Below are positions 9,171 through 20,419 of a DNA stretch of 64,000 nt, piece after piece. Numbering within the stretch: the first letter of the stretch is position 1; every line of letters begins with the position of its first letter. This stretch comes from Bos javanicus (lineage: Eukaryota; Chordata; Mammalia; Artiodactyla; Bovidae): assembly GCF_032452875.1 (NCBI RefSeq), contig NC_083885.1, positions 32,033,925 to 32,097,924 on the forward strand, written 5' to 3'. The notes beneath the pieces were generated by a model, which saw only the letters and a program-made list of their open reading frames with translations, did no database searches and had not been told where the DNA came from. Made by a program: the position numbers and the translations under genes.

Positions 9171-12100
9171 ATTACCAATAGAAGCTTGCATCATTAGAAT
9201 AGATCCCTCAAAAAGAATGCCTGACACCTTATTATCCTTCTACCTGAAGTCAAATGTCGCCTCCATTTGCCTGTCTCTGATCACTCATACAATAATTGAT
9301 TCCACCATATTATTTTCTATATCAGACACAGTTTCTTTCACAACGTTTAGATATCTCTGAAACTATTCATTAATATATGTGTTTACTTGGCTAGAGATTG
9401 ATTATGTTATATGCTTGTTTTGTTTTGTCTTTCTGCATCATTGTAAGCTACATATAGAGCAGGAAATTTTCCTAATTACATCCCCCACTTCTCAGTCAGG
9501 TCTGACTCTTAGTAGATTCAGTGATCAGTGTAGAATTTAAAACTGAATATTAGTGAACATAGTCAAGAACAAATTAAACTGTATGTCAAGAATATTTTAG
9601 AAATTAGTTCATCAAATAGTGAGAATTTGGGCTGTATGTTCTCTAACTCTAAAATCTTTTTGTTCAGCACATCCTAGCATCATCTCCACTAAATCCTATG
9701 CAAGAAAGTTCACAGTGAAATTTGTATTACCCAACTCAGCCTACCCTACTGCAGCCCTAAATACATTTCCCTTTTGCCAATTAGAGGACTCATCTGTTCT
9801 CTTTGCCGTTTAGTTATTGAGCTTTTCTTGGCCAGGCCTACCACCCAGGGCCAGCCGAGGCACTAAGCGGGCTGCCTGGCCTTCATTAGTTGTGTCTAAT
9901 CCATGCCCCAGAAAACACCCCCAGGCCATAAAATGCATCTGTGTGTTGTTTTTATTAGGTCATCTGATTGAGCAGATGCTGATGGCTCTAGAAAAGGAGT
10001 GTTTCCCCCTGCCAACCTTAATTTGTTCTGTTTAAGTTAAAGGCAGGGCTCCTCAATAGTGCTATTTCTGTGTTTTAACACACTATTTCAGACCAGATAG
10101 TTATTTCTATAATATGGGACCTTAAAAGTGCAGGGCAGGTTCTGAGAGACACCTAATAACTCTTCTTTAACACACCACTGGTTCAAAGATTCCACAGGCC
10201 TAAATCTCATGTCCTCAGCCCTCTGACATACACCTCTATCCTCCCTAGACCTTTTCCAAGTGGGGATTGCTACACACATGTTATCACTGGGTTACCAGGG
10301 GCTTTTGTCTTCAAACAATCGTCCAACTTCAGAAAAAGCTGGCTTAGCCTTTCTGATGACAAGAGACCTCTCTACCGCAGAATCACGTAATTTCTAGATT
10401 AAAAGGAGACTTTTGTTTTGCATTACAACATCCTTGTAAAGCTTAAATTCCTTCTAATACTTTTCAAATAGGGTTCAAAATAGGGTGTTTCATATCTTCC
10501 TGAATGACTTCATTGATCTCCCTCTTTTAAGGCTGTTTATTCCTTCTTCTTCTTTTTTTTTTTTTTTTTTTTTAGGAGAGAGGCATAAAGACGGAAGCAC
10601 TGAATTGTCAGCACTTTCTTTTTGTATACTGAGACAAAATCTGCCTCCCTTTAACTTCCACTTTACTGTCATGCCTAGCATATAAGGATATCCTAAGCAC
10701 CATCCTTCAAATGATGATTAAACAGCTATGCTCACACCAAATCACTTATTTTTGTATTTATTTCCCCTTTACTCTCTCTTCAGAGATGGTGATCAGACTA
10801 TTCATAACACCATATATATGAAAAACACTATTTGTGGGTGAAAAATCCTCTCAGTGAAGTAGTAGCTATGATTAAGGACACAGGGTAAGTTAACATAATG
10901 ATGATTAATTTCAAGAAATGGTGGAGTTCTTTCTTGTACTGACAGAAAGTCAGAAGACAAGAATGCCTCCCTCTGTATTATAGAGATGGGGCTTATTTTT
11001 CACTCCTTTTCCAAAGTTTATCGGACAGAGGCAGAGTTTATAAGCAAGAGGTGGCTGACATTCAAAAGGATGCCAAGAGAGCAGCGAGGAGAGAAGAAAA
11101 ATCCAACCCCAAAGCACCTCCTACTTTATCCTCACAGAGAGGGTGAGTGGCCCCAAAGTCTCTAACCAGCTGGCTTTTTCTAGAGGATAAAATGTTCCTC
11201 AGGATTTAGGCCTTCACAGAGCTGCATTAGTTATTTCAAGACTTGTACTATATTAGCACTTTGTTAATTGGTATTCTAGCAGCTTGAAAAAAGTCATATA
11301 AATCCAGTGAAATGTGTGTGCAGTCGGCACTCCTAAAAAAAAAAAAAAAAATTCAATGCAGTGTGGCTCAAAGCCCCAGAGGATCGATAGGAGTTATCTG
11401 GGCAGAGATTTCATTGTATTTATATTACACACCTTGCCTCGTTCAAGCTGTTGCCTGGTTTTCTTGATCTGACATGTGGGATGGAGGACAAAGCCAAGGT
11501 CAAAAACCAGGAGGTAGGCTGCAGGCCGGAGGCATTTTGCATCTCCCTGGCTCGTCTGCCCAAACCTCAGGAAGACTCCCGGGTGATTCTGAGTCACTGA
11601 CTCAACCCCAATACTATTTAGCAAGAAAAAAATGCTATTTTTATCAAGGTTGTATGGTAGCACATCTAGGCAGAAACACACTTCCATTATATGATATGGT
11701 TTTTCTTTTATTACTTTAGACTGCAATATGACTTTCCACAATCAGGTGAGATCAATTCATATTCATTCTCAATTTCCTATCCAAACTCTTACAGGAGGTG
11801 ATAGACAATGACTGTGGGAAGGAGAAATAGAGAAGTGAAAGCAGCAACTCTAGTGAAAAAGGCTCGATGTATTAAGTCTTACATACAAAAATGGATAGTA
11901 ATGAAGAGTCAAACGGGCAAAATGAGGAAGAAGAGTTAAGTGTGGATATTTAAGTTCATGACAGACATCAGCCTCAAAAAGGCAGTCTTTAATGATATGT
12001 AAGTCTTCAGGTTAATAATGATGATTCTCTCCTGGCAGTCTTTTTTCTGTGCTGTAACATGTAATAAAATGTCTGCTTAAACAAGCAGAAAAGATTAATG

Positions 12101-12204
12101 GAAACATTTAAGTAAGGAGAGGATTGGCTCTTATTTTACTTCAAATCTTGACTTTTCTTCTTCTTTTTTTATATTTGTCTCCTGCTCTAGAACTTGAAAT
12201 GACT
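9171..12204. other. About 3 kb of mostly unique sequence
   Basis: No gene is supported. It holds a GC-richer, motif-rich block at about 9790-10040, a (TTC)n/poly(T) tract at 10541-10573 and a poly(A) run at 11336-11351. Frames such as 11394-11741 on the minus strand have no recognisable domain. Confidence 0.45.
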
Positions 12205-12211
12205 TCCACTC

Positions 12212-12560
12212 ACTTTGGCTGTGCTATCCAATAGAGGAGCCACAAGTCACATGAGTGGCTGATAAGCGCTAGAAATGTAGTGAGACTAGGAACTATATTT
12301 AGCATCTGACTCTAGATGAACTGTAGGTGTAGAAGGCACACTGAATGTCAAAGACTTAGTATGATAACATATCATACTAACAATGATACACAGAGATCAC
12401 AAGTTGAAATGGCAATACATGGGATACACTGAGTTAAGGGAAATGTATTATTTAAAATTAATTTCACCCATTTATTTTGCTTTCTAAATGTGGCTGTGAG
12501 AACATTTAAAATACAATATGTGGTTTGCATTTAAGTTCTGTTATACGGTGCATCAGTCTG
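12212..12560 (+). mobile_element. hAT-Charlie-type non-autonomous DNA transposon relic
   Basis: Left end tgtgctatccaatag followed by 'gccacaagtcacatgagtgg'; middle 'tcaaagacttagtatgat'; right part 'aattaatttcaccca', 'aatgtggctgtgag', 'acaatatgtggtttgcat', 'ttctgttatacggtgca'. The order matches a roughly 350-bp Charlie-group element whose termini read ctgtccaata. The exact family name is not certain from memory. Confidence 0.6.
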
Positions 12561-12578
12561 ACCTGCATCTGACTTTTT

Positions 12579-12793
12579 GTGTTGTTGCTGTTTTAGTCAC
12601 TAAGTTGTATCCAACTCTTTTGCAACCCCATGGACTGTAACCTGCCAGGTTCCTCTTGCCATGGGATTTCCCAGGCAAAATCACCAGAGTGGGTTGCCAT
12701 TTCGTTTGCCAGTGGATCTTCCTAAACCAGGCATAGAACCTGTGTCTCCTGCATTGGCGATTGATTGTTTACCACTGAGCCACCTAGGAAGCT
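12579..12793 (-). mobile_element. Bov-tA SINE (full length)
   Basis: Antisense copy with body and tRNA-like head (ctcctgcattggcga, tttaccactgagccac; the head faces right). It is flanked by catctgacttttt (12566-12578) and catctgatttttt (12794-12806), a 13-bp target duplication with one difference. It sits 35 bp from an opposite-orientation copy. Confidence 0.9.
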
Positions 12794-12828
12794 CATCTGA
12801 TTTTTTAAAGCCCTCTAAGACCAGGTAT

Positions 12829-13040
12829 GGGCTTTCTGGGTGGCTCAGTGGTAAAGAATCCACCTGCCAATGAAGAAGATAAGGGTTCTATCCTTGAGTC
12901 AGGAAGATCCCCTGGAGAATGAAATGGCATCCCATTTCAGTATTCTTGCCTGGGAAATCCCATGGACAGAGAAGCCTGGTAGGCTACAGTCAAAGGGGTC
13001 ACAAAGGAGTTGGATAGTGCTTAGTGACTAAACAAGAACA
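12829..13040 (+). mobile_element. Bov-tA SINE (full length)
   Basis: Sense copy: head with box A-like tggctcagtgg and degenerate box B-like gggttctatcc, then body agatcccctggagaa, cagtattcttgcctggga and catggacagagaagcctgg. It forms a head-to-head inverted pair with the SINE at 12579-12793. Confidence 0.9.
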
Positions 13041-14524
13041 AAAGCAAGTACATTCTTAGGTACCATTCATTTATTCATTCACAAAACACTTTAATGAGCA
13101 TCTGCTTCATTCCAGACCGTGGTATAGTTTCTGGAATTCAGAGAAGTGATGTAGCCTAGAAATACAAATTTTGGAGCTACTGGCTTATATAATTAAATTA
13201 TGGTGGTGATTCACAGTGCCCAGGGAAACTGAATGGCAAATAAGGAAGAGAAAAACCAATTCAAAATATTATTAAATTAAAAAAAAAAAACAAGAGAGGA
13301 AGAGGAGTCTGTGAAAAAGATGAAAAGCAATGGCAAGATATTTTAGGAGGAGAACTACATCAAAACTGGAAATAAGGGTCTTGAACAAATTAGGGAGAAT
13401 AATCAGTTTTCAGAGAGTAAAATGCTCTGTGGTTTCAACCAATATTTAGCTAGAAATCCATGGTGATGATGCAATTGAGAAAAAAATGCATTATTTGGAA
13501 TAATTTGATTCATTAAACTTGCAAAGCATATATTTTGGTTGTACCAACTTCTAAGACATATAGAGGCTAACAAACATCAGCTCTAAGATTTTTTTTTTCC
13601 CCTAGTGTAGCCAAGAAGATAGATTAGCAATAAAACAACTATAACTGGGGAGAGAATAGGAGAGCTCCTGGGATAAGAGGGTAATCAGACAAATGAGGGA
13701 CAAGCCTACTGGGAATTCAGAAGTGCATTCAGGTACAATTGACAATGATCTCAACAGACTGAGCTGAAAGCACACAACCGTTCCAACCCACGAGGTGCAT
13801 GGATGCATGTGGATTTGAGATGTAGGCTGACAACAAACCCAGCAAGTTCTTAAATGTCCTTCAGTGGAATGTGGCCATGACTTAGACAGAGTATGAGGAA
13901 AAACCCATCAGGTGAGGAAAATAAAACATAAAAACTATTAAGATAACATTCAGCTAATCTGTTTTCCTCCTGGCCACTCCAAGCACTGCTGCAAGGATTC
14001 AATGTTTGAAGTTAATTGTCAGAAGAGAAATAAAAATAAAAACAAGAGTGAACACTGAGGTGGACTGCAGATTTGCTTAACTAAGATGATGTCATTGGCT
14101 GAAGAAAGATAAAAGTCGAGAGATATTTTTACTAAGAGCAAAGACTGTTATTGAGAGAATCACTTGGAAAATTTGACTATGAAACCCCTCCCAGAAGTCT
14201 GGTCTCAACACCATGAAAACTTATTTACCAACCTGTGCAGCGAACCTCTAAGGAAGGAAGGCCTCTACATTCACATTTCAGAGCCCTTAATGTGGATGTA
14301 GAGGCTGTGATTATTAGCAAGTGTTAAAAGCACTGGATGGCAGCTTAGATAAGCAAGAATTAAATCTACCATAAATAACCAGGGGGTACTTGTTAGTATT
14401 CTGGGAGATGTTAAATCCACAGAAAAATGGAAGTCTCAACAGTGACTTTTTCAGGCAGCCAAAGCAGTAACTTCAGTCCACAAATAGGGCACATAGGAGA
14501 GGGTCACCAGTATTAACTGAGTTC
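13041..14524. other. Unique sequence
   Basis: No gene supported. A faint ancient-repeat signal at about 13060-13180 (ttcatttattcattcac... gagcatctgcttcattcc) resembles old mammalian MIR/L2-type sequence. The remainder shows nothing recognisable. Confidence 0.4.
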
Positions 14525-14795
14525 CTCCTGGATATTTTCAAGTGGGTTAACTCATTTAATCCTATAAACTAGATTTAGTAAACAATTCTACAGATCAGGA
14601 AACTGTCAGGGATATAGGCATGTAGTACCAAGAGTACAGCAGCATCAATTCATTTTATTTTCTCTTCCTATGAAAAGCAAGAGGAAAAGATGGATGGACA
14701 CATTTACAATGTATTAAATACCAACTATGTGCAAGGTATTAGAGCTAATTTCCTTGACACACATAATCCATACAATAACTTTGATGTATAATGTT
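14525..14795 (-). mobile_element. MIR/L2-type relics
   Basis: 14540-14620 reads aactcatttaatcctataaac and ctacagatcaggaaactgtc, the antisense of the MIR 3' half. 14715-14795 (actatgtgcaaggtattag... acataatccatacaataac) looks like a second diverged antisense fragment. Confidence 0.55.
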
Positions 14796-14814
14796 GGTTA
14801 TTTATTTATTTGCC

Positions 14815-15331
14815 CCCCAACCTAGATAGCATATTCAAAAGCAGAGACATTACTTTGCCAACAAAGGTTCGTCTAGTCAAGGCTATGGTTTTTCCTGTGG
14901 TCATGTATGGATGTGAGAGTTGGACTGTGAAGAAGGCTGAGCACTGAAGAATTGATGGTTTTGAACTGTGGTGTTGGAGAAGACTCTTGAGAGTCCCTTG
15001 GACTGCAAGGAGATCCAACCAGTCCGTTCTGAAGGAGATCAGCCCTGGGATTTCTTTGGAAGGAATGATTCTAAAGCTGAAACTCCAGTACTTTGGCCAC
15101 CTGATGCAAAGAGTTGACTCATTGGAAAAGACTCTGATGCTGGGAGGGATTGGGGGCAGGAGGAGAAGGGGACGACAGAGGATGAGATGGCTGGATGGCA
15201 TCCCTGACTCGATGGACGTGGGTCTGGGTGAACTTCGGGAGTTGGTGATGGACAGGGAGGCCTGGCGTGCTGCGACTCATGGGGTCGCAAAGAGTCGGAC
15301 ACGACTGAGTGACTGAACTGAACTGAACTGA
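14815..15331 (+). mobile_element. BovB LINE, 5'-truncated
   Basis: Sense BovB 3' end, from aacctagatagcatattc to the tail 'ctgaactgaactgaactgatt'. It contains C-terminal coding including [19 protein letters not shown], but stop codons interrupt it. The copy is relatively young-looking. Confidence 0.92.
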
Positions 15332-15340
15332 TTCTTCAGT

Positions 15341-15506
15341 GGGCTTCCCTTGTGGCTCAGCTGGTAAAAAATCCACCTGCAATGCAGGAGAGCAGGGTTC
15401 GATCTCTGGGTTGGGAAGATCCCCTGGAGAAGGGAAAGGCTATCCACTCCAGTATTCTGGCCTGGAAGAGTCAGACATGACTGAACAACTTTCACTTTCA
15501 CTTTTT
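15341..15506 (+). mobile_element. Bov-tA SINE, shortened
   Basis: Immediately downstream of the BovB tail. The head (gggcttcccttgtggctcag; box B ggttcgatctc) and body (gaagatcccctggagaag, ccactccagtattctggcc) are clear. It then jumps to the 3' end gagtcagacatgactgaaca, skipping about 45 bp of the body, before the tail 'tttcactttcact'. The element carries an internal deletion. Confidence 0.88.
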
Positions 15507-15651
15507 TCCACATCCTTCTATAATAAATTTGGGGAATCAGAAAGAATAAGGAATTACTGAGTTGATCATGACTTTTTTTTCTGCTTCCTTTTGATACTTT
15601 GTAATAAAATCAGATTGGGAGGTAAGCTAATGTTCTTTAAACATAGCTTTC

Positions 15652-15775
15652 CCACCACTGCTACATATTAGTGCCAGCTGGGAGCTTTTAAAATAGCTGT
15701 AATGCTAAGACCGCACCCCCCGAGAATCTCATTTGACTGGGCTGGAGCAGGGTTTTATTCAAAACCTCCTTCAGT
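15652..15775 (+). mobile_element. MER5-type hAT relic
   Basis: Resembles MER5A/B: ctacatattagtgccagctgggagctttt, then a C-rich block (accgcaccccccgagaatctc) and gactgggctgg. Strongly diverged. Here and below the family name is from memory. Confidence 0.5.
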
Positions 15776-16098
15776 GGTTGTGGGGTGTAACACGAATAAC
15801 TCAATAATGCCAAAGTTATTTTTTTTAAATGTGAGGGTGGTAAAAATCACATTAATAGTGGGAGCTTATTTTTCTCAGTTAGAAGTACAGTGTATTGTGT
15901 TTGGGACAAAAATAGTCACTCTCTCCAGAACTATCTCCTCCTAAGAATTTTAGGAAGAACCTGACAATAGACATGGATAGGCAGAGACTTGCCTGGACAT
16001 GTAGCCTCTGAATTATTTCTACCATGAAGGACTACTGTCTTCAAAGCCTGAAGACACAGCAAACTTTCCATTACCATTTTACAGAACTGATGATGGTA

Positions 16099-16332
16099 GG
16101 GCTCATGGAAATAAGGTGGCACAGCAGTAAAGAACCTGCCCACCAGCAGGAGACACAAGAGATGTGGGTTGGATCCCTGGGTCAGGAAGATCCCCTGAAA
16201 TAGGAAATAGCAACCTGCTCTTGTATTCTTACCGGAAAAAATGCCATGAACAGAGGAGCCTGGTGGGCTATAGTCCATAGCGTCACAAACAATTGGTCAC
16301 GACTGAGCAGCAACTGAGTACACACACACACG
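16099..16332 (+). mobile_element. Bov-tA SINE, diverged
   Basis: Degenerate head (gtggcacagcagtaaagaacctgcc, box B-like ggttggatccc), body (gtcaggaagatcccctg, cagaggagcctggtgggc) and a short (CA)n tail at 16320-16332. Confidence 0.85.
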
Positions 16333-16434
16333 GGGATAAGAAAGAAAAGACAGCCAGGACTTCTTTCTCAACTATGAGAAGCTGAGTTCCCTTAGAGAAA
16401 AAAAGAAAAATGGCTGTCTGTTCATTTTGTTTTG

Positions 16435-16770
16435 TTTTAATACAGTTGCTTTACAACGTTGCATTATTTTCTGCTATACAGCAAAGTGAATCAGCTACAT
16501 GTATGCATATACACATTACCTCTTGGAACTCCATCCCACCCCACTCTACATCCCACCTATTTAGGTCATCACAGTTCACTGAGCTGAGTTCCCTGTACTA
16601 TATTCAGCAGGTTCCCACTAGCTATCTATTTTACACATGGCAGTGTTTATATGTCAATCCCAATCCCCCAATTTGCCCCACCCTCCTCTTCCCTTCTTGT
16701 GCACATACATCCATTCTGTACGTATGGGTCTCTATCCCTGCTCTGAAAATAGATTAAAAAAAAAAAAAAA
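16435..16770 (-). mobile_element. Older artiodactyl L1 3' end
   Basis: Antisense L1 3' UTR: gctttacaacgttgcatt, gctatacagcaaagtgaatc, ctgagttccctgtactatat, ttatatgtcaatcccaatcc. An A-rich tract follows at 16755-16770. Confidence 0.75.
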
Positions 16771-16995
16771 ACTTTTCATTTTGTTTTGGGGTCTAGCCAA
16801 TTAACAATGTGATAGTTTCAGGTGAACAGCACAAGGACTTGGTCATACACATATATGTGCCCATTCTCTCCCAAACTCCCCTTCCATCCAGGCTGCCACA
16901 TAACACTGAGCAGAGTGCCATGTGCTATACAGTAGGGAGGTCTTTGTTGGTGATTCATTTTAAATATAGCAGGAGTTTGGGATGCACATGTACAC
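16771..16995 (-). mobile_element. Second older L1 3'-end fragment
   Basis: A separate antisense L1 3' UTR: ttttggggtctagccaatta, tagtttcaggtgaacagc, ccatccaggctgccacataa, gctatacagtagggagg. It abuts the previous fragment in the same orientation. Confidence 0.7.
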
Positions 16996-17429
16996 ACTGG
17001 AAATAGGTCCTAATAGGAGTGGAGAAAACAATGAGGGAAGATTCAAGAATCAGAGGGAGTTAGAAGATGGGGCCCAGTCCATATGGATAACCTCTGGAGG
17101 TTTTAAAATATGAGGCATATATTCTCTCTTCTATCCATTTTGGGTGACACAAAGGATGAGTTGTGTTCAAGAGCTTCCAGATGCTATTTTTTGCCCCCAT
17201 ATTTTTTCTTTTACTAATGTGAGTATGTTTCAAGTCCTCTGAGTAAAAGAACAGATAAGTCTCTATTGGAGAACAGTGTATATCTGGTGTGGGGATGACG
17301 TTCTTGGAAGGGCTCTGATGAACTTCCTGACCCTGTCTCTTCTTTCTCACCTGTGGATGTCTAGGAGAGAAGCAGAAGCTGTGAGGCCCATCTCCCTGGA
17401 TATCCCTGGAAAGCATACCAGTGCCATCA
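16996..17429. other. Unique sequence
   Basis: No gene or repeat recognised. The 128-aa minus-strand frame at 17060-17446 has no domain or paralogue I can see. Confidence 0.4.
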
Positions 17430-17555
17430 CTGTCAGTAGATTGCAATACTCACTTCTAATGAGACTCAGAGAAGTCAAACAGTTTGCCGAGGTTATGACC
17501 CTAGGTGGCTTAGTCAGGATCCAAAACAAAGCCAGTCTAAGTCTGACATCTTTTT
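17430..17555 (-). mobile_element. MIR relic
   Basis: Antisense MIR: atgagactcagagaagtcaaac, tttgccgaggttatgaccc, caggatccaaaacaaagcc. Confidence 0.5.
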
Positions 17556-17829
17556 TTTTTTACACTGTAAACTCTCATTTTCCTTCCATCATTTTCTTTC
17601 AATGCTAGAAAGTAGGCATAGTTAACTACAGTACTTCTCCTTTTTGTCTAAAAACCTCTTCCTTTAGGTACATTCACTGGGGTGCAGGAGACAGTAGATC
17701 TTGAACAGGGCAAATAGATCCTGAAGTCTTATTGTCTATTGAGTTTAGGATCAGAAAGGAAACAAGATGTTTGCCTTCTGTTTCCTTATTGTTACCAGGG
17801 CACTTCATCCCAGAGGCCATTGAGCTTCT

Positions 17830-17867
17830 CCGTTTTTTTTGTTTTTTGTTTTTCTTTTTCTTTTCCT
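17830..17867. repeat. Poly(T)-rich low-complexity tract
   Basis: Runs of T broken by single G or C bases (gtttttttt..., tttctttttctttt). Confidence 0.8.
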
Positions 17868-17894
17868 CTCCATTTCTATTGGTTCTAGATACTC

Positions 17895-18058
17895 TCCAGT
17901 AATGGTTTTCAAACTTTAGCAGGGAGCACAGGCTATGGGCCTGCACCCTGGATTTTCTGATTCTTGTAGTTTTGGGAGCCTAAGAAAGTCACATTTCCAA
18001 CAAGTAAACTTGTGGTGCTACTAAAGCTGCTTAGAGACTAGCTTCTCTGGGGCTTACT
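17895..18058 (+). mobile_element. MER5A-like hAT relic, copy 1
   Basis: aatggttttcaaactttagc, ccctggattttctgattc, cacatttccaacaagtaaac and ggtgctactaaagctgctt follow the MER5A order. A second copy in the same orientation starts about 40 bp on. Confidence 0.6.
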
Positions 18059-18092
18059 GCTGCTGCTGCTGCTGCTAAGTTGCTTCAGTCGT
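18059..18092 (-). mobile_element. Minimal Bov-A2 3'-end insertion
   Basis: An approximately 34-bp antisense Bov-A2 3' terminus: the (GCT)n tail, then aagttgcttcagtcgt. It is bounded by the 7-bp direct repeat gcttact (18052-18058 and 18093-18099). It matches the start of the antisense Bov-A2 at 25.89 kb, so this appears to be a SINE insertion truncated almost to its tail. Confidence 0.7.
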
Positions 18093-18240
18093 GCTTACTA
18101 GTGGTTCACCAAACTTTAGCACCAACCGGCGATGTTAAAAAAAGTTAAGTTCCTGGGCACCACTCTGGCCACTGAATCCAAACCTCTAGACTATATGATC
18201 CCAGGGCCTATCATAATTTTTCATTCTGTGAAGTTCTTAG
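18093..18240 (+). mobile_element. MER5A-like hAT relic, copy 2
   Basis: actagtggttcaccaaactttagc, gatgttaaaaaaagttaagttcctgggcacc, gaatccaaacctctag match MER5A in order. It lies in tandem with copy 1, separated by the mini-SINE insertion. Confidence 0.6.
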
Positions 18241-18754
18241 AAGAGTAACGGTAATGAGAATCCAGTCACGCTTGCAATCTGTTAAATTACTGTATCTTTT
18301 TCTGTTTTAATTTTCTTGGCCTTCATACCATTTAATGATACCTCCAAATGGTCATTCCTTTTGCTAACACTCTGGGTTTTGATATCATTTTCATGCCACG
18401 GTAGAAAAAGCAGATCATTAGAATCAAGCAGGCTTGGATATAAATCCCAGATCTTCCATTTACATGTGTGTTAACAGAAGATAGCATAATTTATTTAATT
18501 CTATGATAACTGCACGTCTCTTTCACATACTAAGACGTATCCAAATGTGATATTATTTCTTAAAATGGCATGGCAATAGCTTCCTTCTTCATTCATGTGT
18601 TCCATACATGTTTGCAATTTTGTTTTCTGACAAAATATTTCAGATCATAATTGTTTATGGTATGCCACATCCTAGAATTGGGGCACACATTGTTTAGAAA
18701 CAAGAAATTTAGTGATTTTTTTAAAAAAAATCAAGGTATCATTAATTACAGTGT
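18241..18754. other. Unique sequence
   Basis: AT-rich, with no gene or clear repeat. Confidence 0.4.
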
Positions 18755-18815
18755 TAACGATGATAGGGTACGGTATACAAGGCCTTCGTGATCTCATTCT
18801 TGTGTTGATTTCAAT
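18755..18815 (+). mobile_element. L2 fragment
   Basis: ggtatacaaggccttcgtgatctcattct is a recognisable piece of the L2 3' region. Short and diverged. Confidence 0.45.
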
Positions 18816-19063
18816 GAAAGAGTGGGAAATGAATAAATTACTTTAATGTGAATTCCCAGATCCACAGGTGCTTTGAACAAATAAGTGGATATTATCCTCA
18901 TTTAAAGTTAGAGGAAACAAGGTTTCTGGAATCCTATCTTACAAGGTTGGATGCAGGGTATACTAGCCCATCTTCTGGTCAAAGGCAAAAGCAGAGGCTC
19001 CTGCTCCCTTGTTAAGTCAAGCAGGTGTTGAAATTAAAGTTTCTACAAGTGATCATGGACTCA

Positions 19064-19088
19064 TGGGGTAGGGGGTGGGGGGGGGGGG
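19064..19088 (+). repeat. G-run with G-quadruplex potential
   Basis: GGGGTAGGGGGT followed by a run of 12 G. The long run allows four G-tracts with very short loops. Confidence 0.75.
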
Positions 19089-19479
19089 AAATTGAGTCCT
19101 TACATGGGCCACTGCCCCTGTCAGAAAGTTAATAGAATATGTCTGCCAAGGAGGGGTGCTGGGCCAAGCAGGCTGCCTGACCTGGTTTGTGAGAGCGGGA
19201 GTTACCTCCAACATCCAGCTGAGGGCTGGGATTTCACAGCAGTCCTGTAAAGTTCTCCTCAAGCAGCTCTGACCTGAGGAAAATGCTACTTTTGTGGAAT
19301 GAATATCACAAAATTGCCTTTAAATGATTTGGTAAGGGCGGCCTAGATCTGGGGCTCCCAGGGGAGCAGAAGGATTATGATAGGAATTAACCCTATGCTT
19401 TACAGGCCTGATTTCACTCTTGACAGCTACCTATTGCATAATTATTCAATACTATCAAAAAGAGCTATTTTGTTTTATA

Positions 19480-19605
19480 TAATTATGTATGCAGATCTTA
19501 GAGGCTTTATGACAGAGAATAATTTCTCTAGACTGATACAGCTAGTAACAGACGGGAATTCAAACCCAAGTCCGTCTGATTTCAGAGGCTTTTTATAATG
19601 ACTCT
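19480..19605 (-). mobile_element. MIR relic
   Basis: Antisense MIR: acagctagtaacagacggga, attcaaacccaagtccgtctg. Confidence 0.55.
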
Positions 19606-19657
19606 ATCACTGCTCAGAAAATTCTGATATTTTTAATACTATGTATACAATAATTGA

Positions 19658-20419
19658 CAAAGTAATGTCTCTGCTTTTTAATATGCTGTCTAAGTTGGTC
19701 AGAGCTTTTCTTCCACAGAGCAAGCATCTTTTAATTTCAAGGTTGCAGTCACCATCTGCAGTGATTTTGGAACCCCAAAAAATAAAGTCTCTCACTGTTT
19801 CCATTGTATCCCCATCTATTTGCCATTAATTGATGGGACCGGAGGCCATGATCTTAGTTTTCTGAATGTTGAGATTTAAGCCAACTTTTTGACTCTCCTC
19901 TTTCACTTTCATCAAGAGGCTGTTTAGTTCTTCTTTGCTTCCAGCCGTAAGAGTGATGTCATCTGCATATCTGAGGTTATTGATATTTCTCCTGGTGATC
20001 TTGATTCCAGCTTGTGTTTCCTCCAGCCCAGCATTTTGCATGATAAACTCTGCATACAAGTTAAATAAGCAGGGTAACAATATACAGCCTTGATGTACTC
20101 CTTTTCCTATTTGGAACCAGTCTGTTGTTCCATGTCCAGTTCTAACTGTTGCTTTTTGACGTGCATTTTGACAGAAATCTTCACAGATTTCTCAGGACGC
20201 AGGAAAGATGGTCTAATATTCCCATTTGTTTAAGAATTTTCCACAGTTTCTTGGGATCCACAGTCAAAGGCTTTGGCGTAGTTAATAAAGCAGAAGTAGA
20301 TGTTTTTCTGGAACTCTTTTGTTTCTTCAGTGATCCAACAAACATTGGCAATTTGATCTCTGGTTCCTCTGCCTATTCTAAAACCATCTTGAACATCTGG
20401 AAGTTCACAGTTCATGTAG
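19658..20419 (-). mobile_element. BovB LINE, inverted 5' segment of a twin-primed insertion
   Basis: Antisense BovB reverse-transcriptase region. Coding pieces on the minus strand include ELPDVQDGFRIGRGTRDQIA, LPCLFNLYAEFIMQNAGLEE and the YADD box (NNLRYADDITLTAG). Its inner end joins a sense BovB segment at about 20420. The left target repeat atacaataattga is at 19645-19657. Confidence 0.92.

Noticed and set aside
11020..11160. Possible exon ending in a splice-donor-like ggtgagtgg
   Set aside because: The frame is short, the acceptor is weak, no known protein similarity is apparent and no partner exon can be seen. A single GTGAG is expected by chance in 64 kb.
12829..12900. tRNA gene candidates at SINE heads (also 34.04, 32.82, 51.19 kb and others)
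   Set aside because: Box A/B-like sequences are present, but they continue into the BovB-derived SINE body and cannot fold as intact tRNAs.
17060..17608. Overlapping frames of 128 and 110 aa
   Set aside because: Opposite strands over partly MIR-derived sequence, with no domain, start context or splice structure supporting a gene.
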